In this document: piece after piece, positions 1 through 5,944 of the stretch
Layout: the number at the start of each line of letters is the position of its first letter
Numbering within the stretch: the first letter of the stretch is position 1
NCBI GenBank assembly: GCA_945875065.1
Contig: CAMCJC010000178.1
Span: 1 to 5,944, forward strand
From: an uncultured Propionibacteriaceae bacterium
GTDB taxonomy: Bacteria; Actinomycetota; Actinomycetes; Propionibacteriales; Propionibacteriaceae
Direction: 5' to 3'
DNA: 5,944 nt
Program-made: the position numbers and the translations under genes
Notes under the pieces: generated by a model
The model's input: the letters and a program-made list of their open reading frames with translations, nothing else
Told to the model about the DNA's origin: nothing
Database searches by the model: none

Positions 1-337
1 TTTCATCTCGAAGGATGGCGGCGGCGACGTCTACGTCCGTTCCAACGTCCTGCTCGACGGCGTGACCTCGCTTCGGGCCGGTCAGCGGGTCGAGTTCGGC
101 GTGATGCAGGGCCGCCGCGGCGAGCAGGCCCTGTCGGTGCGGGTGCTGGAGGTCCCGCCGTCGCTATCGAAAGCCACCCGGAAGAAGCCGCAGGAGATGG
201 CCGTCATCGTCGAGGACCTCATCAAACTTCTCGACGGCCTCGGCAACGGCTACCGCCGCGGCCGCTACCCCGACGAGCGCCACGGCACGAAGGTTGCCGC
301 CGTGCTGCGCCGAGTCGCCGACGAATTGGAGCTGTGA
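1..337 (+). CDS. Cold-shock-domain protein, actinobacterial long form (partial, N-terminus missing)
   Basis: Seen: the frame beginning at base 2 reads 111 residues to a TGA at 335-337. The fragment opens with FISKDGGGDVYVRSNVL, the second half of RNP1 followed by the RNP2 strand of a cold-shock domain, then AGQRVEFGV and GEQALSVRVLE, the last strands of the small OB-fold (fragment residues 1 to about 52). A C-terminal extension of about 58 residues follows, rich in Lys/Arg and ending in a predicted helix; EDLIKLLDGL and RRGRYPD in it are typical of the roughly 130-residue actinobacterial cold-shock proteins. By comparison with the family, about 16-18 N-terminal residues lie left of the window. 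Known: such proteins bind single-stranded RNA or DNA in the cytoplasm and act as RNA chaperones. Odd: the usual RNP2 VFVHFS reads VYVRSN, so the His and second Phe are replaced. The stop overlaps the next gene, suggesting one operon. Sure of the domain; the specific role is inferred. Confidence 0.93.
   Translation, partial: FISKDGGGDVYVRSNVLLDGVTSLRAGQRVEFGVMQGRRGEQALSVRVLEVPPSLSKATRKKPQEMAVIVEDLIKLLDGLGNGYRRGRYPDERHGTKVAAVLRRVADELEL
328..331 (+). promoter_or_regulatory. Shine-Dalgarno site inside the cold-shock gene end, serving the DUF3027 gene
   Basis: GGAG at 328-331 lies in the last codons of the cold-shock gene. It is 5 bases before the ATG at 337 and 8 before the ATG at 340, so either could be the start. 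The GTG at 334 is only 2 bases away and is therefore less likely. This is the only clear ribosome binding site that decides a start in the window; the permease and pyc starts have none. Confidence 0.55.
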
Positions 338-1107
338 TGATGGCCGCACCCAAGCTTGACGCGGTGGCTGCGGCCGCCGTCGAACTCGCCAAGTTAGCTG
401 CGATCGAGACCGGCGGCGAGGCCGCCGTTGGCGAGCATCTCGGGGCTGTCGCGGAGGGCGACCGGCTGGTCACCCATTGCTTCGCCTGCCTGCTGGCCGG
501 CTACGCGGACTGGCGCTGGTGCGTCACCCTCGTGCGCGCCGCCCGAGCCAATGCCGCGACCGTCAACGAGGTGGTCCTGCTGCCCGGCGACGGGGCCCTG
601 CTAGCGCCCACGTGGGCTCCCTGGGAGGACCGTATCCAGGCCGGGGACATCGCGCCCGGCATGCTCATGGCCACCCCCGATAACGACCCGCGCCTTGAAC
701 CCGGGTTCGCCGCCACCGATCTGCCAGCCGACGCCGACCCCGTCGAATGGACGCAACTGCGCACCACCGTCGCCGAGCTAGGCTTGGGGCGCGAGCGCGT
801 CCTGTCCGCCGCCGGCCGCGACCTGGCGGCGGAGCGATGGCTCGCTGGCGAGCCTGGCGCCGACAACGAGGCCAGCCGTCTCGCGCCGGCAGGCTGCGGA
901 ACCTGCGGGTATTTCGTGCCGCTGCGCGGATCGCTTGGCACGCTGTTCGGTGCCTGCACCAATGAGTACTCACCGTCCGATGCGCACGTGGTCAGCCTCG
1001 ACCATGGCTGCGGCGGGCACTCCGACGTCGTCGCCGCTGAGCGAGCCCGGGAACTTCCGGAACCGGTGTTCGACACCATCGGGATCGACGAGCAGCTGTT
1101 CGACTAA
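337..1107 (+). CDS. DUF3027-family protein with C-terminal Cys/His cluster, function unknown
   Basis: Recognised as DUF3027 from its conserved blocks; the family has no established function that I know of. Numbered from the ATG at 337 (256 aa): CFACLLAGYADWRW at 48-61, EVVLLPGDGALLAP at 78-91 and WEDRIQAGD near 96-104 form the core. RVLSAAGRDLAAERW follows at about 154-168. A cluster then contains CGTC (Cys187, Cys190), GAC (Cys207) and DHGCGGH (Cys225, His228). The C-x2-C / C / C-x2-H spacing resembles a zinc site, which is inference. There is no signal peptide or membrane segment, so the protein is probably cytoplasmic. Its ATG shares one base with the upstream TGA, and ATG at 340 or GTG at 334 are alternative starts. 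The overlap implies translational coupling to the cold-shock gene and a possible link to RNA metabolism. Leu20 uses TTA (394-396), a rare codon in such GC-rich DNA. Family call firm, role open. Confidence 0.88.
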   Translation: MMAAPKLDAVAAAAVELAKLAAIETGGEAAVGEHLGAVAEGDRLVTHCFACLLAGYADWRWCVTLVRAARANAATVNEVVLLPGDGALLAPTWAPWEDRIQAGDIAPGMLMATPDNDPRLEPGFAATDLPADADPVEWTQLRTTVAELGLGRERVLSAAGRDLAAERWLAGEPGADNEASRLAPAGCGTCGYFVPLRGSLGTLFGACTNEYSPSDAHVVSLDHGCGGHSDVVAAERARELPEPVFDTIGIDEQLFD

Positions 1108-1137
1108 CGACGTTCGGCCAAGGTTCCAGCGGCTGCG

Positions 1138-1166
1138 CTAACACGCGGATTCCCCGGGTCTACAAT
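1138..1166 (+). promoter_or_regulatory. Predicted sigma-70-type promoter for the nucleobase permease
   Basis: CTAACA at 1138-1143 matches TTGACA at 4 of 6 positions. A 17-bp spacer separates it from TACAAT at 1161-1166, which matches TATAAT at 5 of 6. Eight bases separate the hexamer from the GTG at 1175, so transcription should start at or just before the first codon, giving a leaderless message. No Shine-Dalgarno sequence precedes GTG 1175 or ATG 1181, which fits. The 67-base gap holds no other recognisable signal except the inverted repeat listed separately. Confidence 0.62.
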
Positions 1167-1169
1167 CCG
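1146..1169. repeat. Inverted repeat CGGATT-N12-AATCCG across the permease -10, possible operator
   Basis: CGGATT at 1146-1151 is the exact reverse complement of AATCCG at 1164-1169, with arms 18 bp apart centre to centre. The right arm covers the last three bases of the TACAAT hexamer and the left arm lies in the spacer, so a dimeric regulator bound here would block RNA polymerase. If transcription begins near 1175 the repeat is not transcribed, which argues for a DNA site over an RNA hairpin. Two 6-bp arms can arise by chance in GC-rich DNA and I do not recognise the site. Confidence 0.35.
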
Positions 1170-1174
1170 GTGCC

Positions 1175-2716
1175 GTGGTCATGAAATCCCCAAAAGCTGC
1201 GCGCCCCGAAAAGGTCCCCACCCCTTCTGACACCTCGCTCCTCGAACGCCACTTCGGCATCGCCAGGCGGGGCTCGACGGTCGCCCGAGAGACTCGCGGC
1301 GGTCTCGTCACGTTCTTCGCGATGGCCTACATCATCGCCCTCAACCCGCTGATCATCGGCACCGCCGTCGACAAGAATGGCTTGCTGATCTCCGGCGCCC
1401 CGAAGTTCCTGGACGCAGAGCAGGCCGTGGTTGATAGTGCCGCGGTGGGCGCGTCGATTGGCATGGTCGCGGCGGCGACCGCCCTGATCGCCGGCATCAT
1501 GACCATCTTGATGGGAGTGGTCGGTCGGTTCCCGCTCGGCATCGCGACGGGCCTTGGCCTTAACGCGCTCGTCGCCTACACGATCGCGCCGCGCATGACC
1601 TGGCCCCAGGCGATGGGCCTGGTGGTCTGGGAGGGCATCATCATCGCGGTCCTGGTGCTGACCGGGTTCCGGACGGCTGTGTTCAAGGCCGTCCCGAAGA
1701 CGCTGCGCACCGCCATCTCAGTCGGTATCGGATTGTTCATCGCATTCGTCGGTCTCATCAACGCCGGCGTAGTCCGCAAGCCCGCCGGGGCACCACCTGT
1801 CGAACTTGGCATCGGCGGTTCGCTGACCGGTTGGCCGATCGCGGTGTTCGTCGTTGGCTTCTTCCTGCTGATCGCTTTGCATGTGCTGAAGGTCAAGGGC
1901 GCGATGCTGATCTCTATCGTCGCTTCGACCGTGCTGGCGATGATCGTCGAGGCGGCGCTGAAACTCGGCGCGCACGTCGGCTCCGAGAACCCGACCGGCT
2001 GGGCCCTAAACGTGCCGTCGCTGGCGAACTTCACCCTGCCGGATCTCGGTCTGCTGTTCCGCGTCGACATGGTCGGCGGCTTCTTCGTCGACGGGAAGTT
2101 CTCGTTCCCGACGTTCCTGGCGTTGTTGGTGCTGGTGTTCTCGCTGCTGCTCGCGGACTTCTTCGACACGATGGGCACCGTTGTCGCGGTCGGCACCGAG
2201 GGCCAGCTTCTCGACGACGAGGGCATGCCGGAGCACGTGACGAGCATCCTGCTGGTCGACTCCCTCAGCGCCGCCGCCGGTGGTCTCGGGTCGGTGTCGT
2301 CGAACACCTGCTACGTGGAGTCCACGGCGGGCGTCGGCGACGGCGCGCGCACCGGCTTGGCCTCCGTGGTCACCGGCCTGGCTTTCCTAGCCGCCGTGTT
2401 CCTCGCCCCGATCGTCAACATCGTCCCCTCCGAGGCGGCCGCGCCCGTGCTGGTGTTCGTCGGCTTTCTCATGATCGCGCAGGTCGTGGACGTGGACTGG
2501 AGCGACCCGGAGGTCGGCATCCCCGCCTTCCTGACCATCATCTTGATGCCGTTCTCTTATTCGATCACCGTCGGCATCGGCATCGGGTTCCTCAGCCACG
2601 TGTTCATCAAGATGATTCGCGGCCACGCCCGCCGGGTCCACTCGCTGATGTACCTGGTGGCGTTGCTGTTCGTCATCTACTTCCTGCAGGGCCCGCTGCT
2701 GCAACTCTTCGGCTGA
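1175..2716 (+). CDS. NCS2-type nucleobase permease, AzgA/PbuG-like (purine or related base uptake)
   Basis: A 513-aa integral membrane protein, predicted to bring a nucleobase (adenine, guanine, hypoxanthine or xanthine) across the cytoplasmic membrane by proton symport. Seen: a charged N-terminal tail of about 40 residues, then RGGLVTFFAMAYIIALNP (41-58), the typical first helix of the AzgA group. GLGLNALVAYT (126-136) is the helix-3 substrate motif, ADFFDTMGT (327-335) the helix-8 motif, and SSNTCYVESTAG (375-386) the helix-10 motif with Glu382. About 14 hydrophobic segments run to residue 510, matching the NCS2 7+7 fold. A long polar loop at roughly 264-310 separates helices 7 and 8 and, with the tail, makes it longer than E. 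coli AzgA (about 445 aa). The GTG start is chosen because it directly follows a -10 hexamer; ATG at 1181 is the alternative and would shorten it by two residues. It appears to be transcribed alone, with a hairpin after its stop. Family firm; exact substrate not decidable from sequence. Confidence 0.9.
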   Translation: MVMKSPKAARPEKVPTPSDTSLLERHFGIARRGSTVARETRGGLVTFFAMAYIIALNPLIIGTAVDKNGLLISGAPKFLDAEQAVVDSAAVGASIGMVAAATALIAGIMTILMGVVGRFPLGIATGLGLNALVAYTIAPRMTWPQAMGLVVWEGIIIAVLVLTGFRTAVFKAVPKTLRTAISVGIGLFIAFVGLINAGVVRKPAGAPPVELGIGGSLTGWPIAVFVVGFFLLIALHVLKVKGAMLISIVASTVLAMIVEAALKLGAHVGSENPTGWALNVPSLANFTLPDLGLLFRVDMVGGFFVDGKFSFPTFLALLVLVFSLLLADFFDTMGTVVAVGTEGQLLDDEGMPEHVTSILLVDSLSAAAGGLGSVSSNTCYVESTAGVGDGARTGLASVVTGLAFLAAVFLAPIVNIVPSEAAAPVLVFVGFLMIAQVVDVDWSDPEVGIPAFLTIILMPFSYSITVGIGIGFLSHVFIKMIRGHARRVHSLMYLVALLFVIYFLQGPLLQLFG

Positions 2717-2722
2717 CAGGAT

Positions 2723-2755
2723 CGCCCCGGGATGGAAGGTACCCGCCCCGGGGCG
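2723..2755 (+). terminator. GC-only hairpin after the permease stop, probable terminator
   Basis: CGCCCCGGG at 2723-2731 pairs perfectly with CCCGGGGCG at 2747-2755, giving a 9-bp all-G/C stem with a 15-base loop, starting 6 bases after the permease TGA. There is no U-tract, as is common for actinobacterial hairpin terminators. The right arm is also part of a 12-bp palindrome (2744-2755), so alternative folds exist. The structure ends only 5 bp before the pyc -10, so a regulatory role for pyc is an alternative reading. Confidence 0.5.
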
Positions 2756-2760
2756 CCCAC

Positions 2761-2766
2761 TACGCT
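2761..2766 (+). promoter_or_regulatory. Predicted -10 element of the pyc promoter (TACGCT), leaderless start
   Basis: TACGCT fits the TANNNT pattern of actinobacterial -10 hexamers, and its end is 6 bases before the pyc ATG at 2773, so the first transcribed base would be at or next to the A of ATG. The only purine run nearby, GGGG at 2767-2770, is 2 bases from the ATG, too close to act as a Shine-Dalgarno site. No good -35 is visible: the 17-bp-spaced hexamer is GGTACC at 2738-2743. Confidence 0.5.
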
Positions 2767-2772
2767 GGGGCC

Positions 2773-5700
2773 ATGTTTGAGAAGGTCCTGGTAGCCAACC
2801 GCGGCGAGATCGCCATCCGGGCGTTTCGCGCTATCTACGAGCTGGACGCCACGACGGTGGCGGTCTTTCCCTACGAGGATCGTAACGCCGACCACCGCGT
2901 CAAGGCCCACGAGTCCTACCTGATCGGCGAAGAGGGGCACCCGGTCCGTGCATATCTCGACATCGACGAGATCATCCGCGTCGCGAATGAGTCCGGCTCC
3001 GATGCCGTCTATCCGGGCTATGGGTTCCTCTCAGAGAACCCCGATTTGGCGGCCGCATGCGCCGCGAACGGCATCACGTTCGTCGGTCCGTCCGCCGAGG
3101 TGCTGGAGCTGGCGGGCAACAAAGTTCGTGCCATCGAGCAGGCCCGTAAGGCGGGCGTCCCGACGCTGAAGTCGACGCCGCCGTCGACGAATGCTGCCGA
3201 GCTCCAGGCCGGTGCGCAGGAGATCGGCTTTCCGGTGTTCATCAAGGCCGTGGCAGGCGGTGGTGGTCGGGGCATGCGTCGCGTCGACGATCCGGCGAAG
3301 TTCCCCGACGAGCTCGGTGCCGCGATGCGCGAGGCCGCCGGCGCGTTCGGCGATCCGACGGTGTTTATCGAGCAGGCCGTTGCGGCCCCCCGCCACATCG
3401 AAGTCCAGATCCTCGCCGATACCCAGGGCAACATCGTCCATCTGTTCGAGCGGGACTGCTCGATCCAGCGGCGCCACCAGAAGGTCGTGGAGATCGCCCC
3501 CGCCCCGCACATCTCCGACGAGCTGCGCGCGGCCCTGACCAGCGATGCCGTGAAGTTCGCCAAGGCCATCAACTACACGTGCGCCGGCACCGTCGAGTTC
3601 CTCGTGGAGACGGCGGGGCCGAGAGCGGGGCAGCACGTGTTCATCGAGATGAACCCGCGCATCCAGGTGGAGCACACCGTTACAGAGGAGATCACGGACA
3701 TCGACCTCGTGCAGGCGCAGCTGCGGATCGCGGCGGGTGAATCCCTCGAAGAGATCGGGATCCGGCAGGACGACCTTCACATCCGTGGCGCCGCCCTTCA
3801 ATGCCGGATCACCACCGAGGATCCGGCGAATGCCTTCCGCCCCGACACGGGGGTCATCCAGGCGTACCGGTCGGCCAACGGAGCCGGCATCCGTCTCGAC
3901 GGCGGTACCACCGGCACGGGCGTCGAGATCAGCCCCCACTTCGACTCGCTGCTGGTCAAGCTGACCGCCCGCGGTCGCACCCTGAAGGACGCGACCGCGC
4001 GAGCGAAGCGGGCGTTGGCGGAGTTTAGGGTCCGCGGCGTCGCGACGAACATCCCGTTCCTGCGGGCCGTTCTCGACGACCCGGACTTCGGCAAGGGGGA
4101 TGTCAGCACGTCGTTCATCGACGAGCGCCCCTACCTCCTGACGGCCCGCACCCCAGCCGACCGCGGCACCCGACTGGCGCGCTTCCTAGCCGACGTTACG
4201 GTCAACCAGCCCAACGGCCCCGCACCGACGCACCTGGAGGCAGCCGCCAAGCTGCCCGTGTGGAACGCCGCCGATCCGGTCCCGGACGGCAGTCGTCAGA
4301 AGCTCCTGGACCTTGGGCCGGTAGCGTTCGCCCGATCCCTTCGGGAGCAGGTGCCGGTCGGGATCACCGACACCACGATGCGTGACGCCCACCAGTCGCT
4401 GCTCGCGACCCGGGTCCGCACCCGCGACCTAGTCGCCGCCGGCCCGTTCCTGGCGCGCCGCCTGCCCGGACTGTTGTCGGTGGAGTGCTGGGGCGGCGCG
4501 ACCTACGATGTCGCCCTGCGATTCCTCGGTGAGGACCCGTGGGAGCGGCTGGCGAAGCTTCGCGAGGCCATGCCGAACCAGAACCTCCAGATGCTGCTGC
4601 GCGGCCGTAATACCGTCGGCTACACCCCTTATCCGACAGAGGTCACTCGCGCGTTCGTCTCGGAGGCGGCGGATGTCGGCATCGACATCTTCCGCATCTT
4701 CGACGCCCTCAACGACGTCGAGCAGATGCGGCCGGCGATCGACGCCGTAGTGCAGGACACCGGATCGATCGCGGAGGTCGCGCTGTGCTACACCGCTAAC
4801 CTCCTCGACCCAAACGAGAAGACTTACACCCTCGACTACTACTTGCGGCTGGCGGAGGAGATCGTCGCGGCCGGCGCACACGTCCTGGCGATCAAAGACA
4901 TGGCCGGTCTTCTGCGACCTGCGGCCGCGGCCCGGCTGGTGTCGGCGTTGCGCGAGCGCTTCGAGTTGCCCGTCCACCTGCACACCCATGACACCACTGG
5001 CGGGCAGCTCGCGACGCTGATGGCTGCTATCGAAGCGGGCGTAGACGCCGTCGATGTAGCCAGTTCGTCGATGGCCTCGACGACGTCGCAGCCACCGATG
5101 TCGGCGTTGCTGATGGCGCTTGAGGGCAGTGAGCGGGCGCCTGAGCTGGACGCGCGGGCGGTCCTCGACCTTGAGCCGTACTGGGAGGCCGTCCGCAAGG
5201 TGTACCAGCCGTTCGAGTCCGGCCTGACCGCCCCGACCGGCCGCGTCTACACACACGAGATTCCCGGCGGGCAACTGTCGAACCTGCGGCAGCAGGCGAT
5301 CGCGCTGGGTCTTGGCGACAAGTTCGAGCAGATCGAGCAGATGTACGCGGCCGCCGATAAGATCCTCGGCCGTCCGACGAAAGTGACGCCGTCGTCGAAG
5401 GTCGTCGGCGACCTCGCCCTGCACCTGGTCGCCGTCGGAGCCGATCCGGAGGAGTTCGCCGCCGATCCCAGGCGCTTCGACATCCCCGACTCGGTGATCG
5501 GGTTCCTCAACGGGGAGCTGGGTGCCCCGGCAGGCGGCTGGCCCGAGCCGTTCCGCACCCAGGCGCTCGAAGGTCGGCGCAAGCCGCCGCGCATCACCGC
5601 GGTCTCGCCCGAGGATCTGGCGGCCCTAGCTACCCCCGGTATCGAGCGGCAGGATACCCTCAACCGGCTGCTGTTCCCCGGCCCGACCAGGGAGTTCAAG

Positions 5701-5944
5701 CAGCGCCGTGAGGACTTCGGCGACGTCTCGCCGCTCCCGACGATCCCGTACCTGTACGGCATGGAACCAGGACACGAATACCCGGTCACGCTCGGCAAGG
5801 GCGTGACGCTCCTACTGGGCCTGGAGGCGATCGGTGCGGCCGACAAGCGGGCCAAACGCACCGTCATGACGCTCCTCAACGGCCAGCTGCGCCCCGTGCG
5901 TGTCCGCGACGAGTCGCTGACATCCGAGGTCGTCACCTCCGAGA
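2773..5944 (+). CDS. pyc: Pyruvate carboxylase (partial, C-terminal biotin domain beyond window)
   Basis: Carboxylates pyruvate to oxaloacetate with ATP and bicarbonate, a cytoplasmic anaplerotic reaction. Seen: 1057 codons open to the right edge with no stop or frameshift; family members run about 1120-1150 aa, so only the end, with the biotinyl-lysine AMKM motif, is missing. Biotin carboxylase domain about 1-455: VLVANRGEIAIR at 5-16, ATP-grasp glycine loop GGGGRGM at 162-168, ERDCSIQRRHQKVVE at 226-240, catalytic block IEMNPRIQVEHTVTE at 291-305 (Glu292, Asn294, Arg296, Glu300), Arg374. Carboxyltransferase domain about 527-1000: TDTTMRDAHQSLLATR at 532-547 (metal ligand Asp538), LLRGRNTVGY at 608-617, IKDMAG with the carbamylated-lysine position Lys708, HTHDTTG with metal ligands His737 and His739, and VTPSSKVVGD with Thr872. 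BC and CT on one chain separate it from acetyl-CoA carboxylase subunits and oxaloacetate decarboxylase. The ATG gives the canonical N-terminus. It is probably transcribed from its own promoter, independently of the permease. Confidence 0.97.
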   Translation, partial: MFEKVLVANRGEIAIRAFRAIYELDATTVAVFPYEDRNADHRVKAHESYLIGEEGHPVRAYLDIDEIIRVANESGSDAVYPGYGFLSENPDLAAACAANGITFVGPSAEVLELAGNKVRAIEQARKAGVPTLKSTPPSTNAAELQAGAQEIGFPVFIKAVAGGGGRGMRRVDDPAKFPDELGAAMREAAGAFGDPTVFIEQAVAAPRHIEVQILADTQGNIVHLFERDCSIQRRHQKVVEIAPAPHISDELRAALTSDAVKFAKAINYTCAGTVEFLVETAGPRAGQHVFIEMNPRIQVEHTVTEEITDIDLVQAQLRIAAGESLEEIGIRQDDLHIRGAALQCRITTEDPANAFRPDTGVIQAYRSANGAGIRLDGGTTGTGVEISPHFDSLLVKLTARGRTLKDATARAKRALAEFRVRGVATNIPFLRAVLDDPDFGKGDVSTSFIDERPYLLTARTPADRGTRLARFLADVTVNQPNGPAPTHLEAAAKLPVWNAADPVPDGSRQKLLDLGPVAFARSLREQVPVGITDTTMRDAHQSLLATRVRTRDLVAAGPFLARRLPGLLSVECWGGATYDVALRFLGEDPWERLAKLREAMPNQNLQMLLRGRNTVGYTPYPTEVTRAFVSEAADVGIDIFRIFDALNDVEQMRPAIDAVVQDTGSIAEVALCYTANLLDPNEKTYTLDYYLRLAEEIVAAGAHVLAIKDMAGLLRPAAAARLVSALRERFELPVHLHTHDTTGGQLATLMAAIEAGVDAVDVASSSMASTTSQPPMSALLMALEGSERAPELDARAVLDLEPYWEAVRKVYQPFESGLTAPTGRVYTHEIPGGQLSNLRQQAIALGLGDKFEQIEQMYAAADKILGRPTKVTPSSKVVGDLALHLVAVGADPEEFAADPRRFDIPDSVIGFLNGELGAPAGGWPEPFRTQALEGRRKPPRITAVSPEDLAALATPGIERQDTLNRLLFPGPTREFKQRREDFGDVSPLPTIPYLYGMEPGHEYPVTLGKGVTLLLGLEAIGAADKRAKRTVMTLLNGQLRPVRVRDESLTSEVVTSE

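Noticed and set aside
1128..1139. Small hairpin AGCG-GCTG-CGCT after the DUF3027 stop as a terminator
   Set aside because: The stem is only 4 bp, does not extend, has no U-tract and overlaps the predicted -35; too weak to call.
1108..1174. Purine riboswitch ahead of the permease
   Set aside because: The gap is 67 bases, the predicted transcript starts at the GTG, and no three-way-junction pattern or conserved purine-riboswitch core is visible.
1576..2307. 243-codon minus-strand open frame inside the permease
   Set aside because: Thr/Ser/Pro-rich mirror of membrane-helix codons; the sense frame carries all the NCS2 motifs.
3031..3939. 302-codon open frame on the minus strand inside pyc
   Set aside because: It is antisense to the conserved biotin carboxylase domain, its translation is Arg/Gly/Asp-rich with no recognisable domain, and long antisense frames are expected in GC-rich coding DNA.
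4429..5424. 331-codon open frame on the minus strand inside pyc
   Set aside because: It is antisense to the carboxyltransferase domain, has low-complexity Arg-rich composition and no recognisable fold. The + strand frame is firmly pyruvate carboxylase.
5247..5936. 229-codon minus-strand open frame near the right edge
   Set aside because: Ser/Arg/Pro-rich shadow of the pyc frame with no domain.
2773..5944. Frameshift or broken pyc
   Set aside because: Codon-by-codon reading from the ATG at 2773 to the edge gives 1057 sense codons with every expected motif in order; the gene is intact as far as seen, only cut by the window.
1..5944. A new multi-gene system, mobile element, phage or defence island
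   Set aside because: All four genes belong to known housekeeping-type families, lie on one strand with short gaps and even base composition, and no transposase, integrase, attachment repeat, CRISPR array or tRNA is visible.

Overview
The window is a plain chromosomal stretch from a high-GC Gram-positive bacterium, almost certainly an actinobacterium. Three things point there: strong G/C preference at third codon positions; a cold-shock protein with the C-terminal extension typical of actinobacterial forms, directly followed by a DUF3027 protein, a family I know mainly from Actinobacteria; and -10-like hexamers lying immediately before start codons that lack a Shine-Dalgarno sequence, the arrangement of leaderless genes. 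The genus cannot be fixed from this sequence.

Layout, all on the + strand. (1) 1-337: the 3' part of a cold-shock-domain gene that begins upstream of the window. (2) 337-1107: a DUF3027 protein of unknown function with a C-terminal Cys/His cluster that looks metal-binding; its start overlaps the cold-shock stop, so the two are probably one translationally coupled operon. (3) 1108-1174: a 67-base gap with a good promoter (-35-like CTAACA, 17-bp spacer, TACAAT) ending 8 bases before the next start codon, and an inverted repeat across its -10. (4) 1175-2716: a 14-helix nucleobase permease of the NCS2/AzgA-like group. (5) 2717-2772: a gap holding a GC-only 9-bp hairpin, a probable terminator for the permease, then a TACGCT -10-like hexamer 6 bases before the next ATG. 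(6) 2773 to the right edge: pyruvate carboxylase, with 1057 codons open and uninterrupted; the C-terminal biotin domain lies beyond the window.

The genes do not form one pathway. The first two form a probable RNA-binding/unknown pair, the permease imports purine-type bases, and pyruvate carboxylase makes oxaloacetate to refill the TCA cycle. Each of the last two appears to have its own promoter. I see no mobile element, CRISPR array, RNA gene, phage gene or defence system. The most useful leads are the two predicted leaderless starts, the inverted repeat over the permease promoter, the hairpin/direct-repeat structure before pyc, and the coupled cold-shock/DUF3027 pair.
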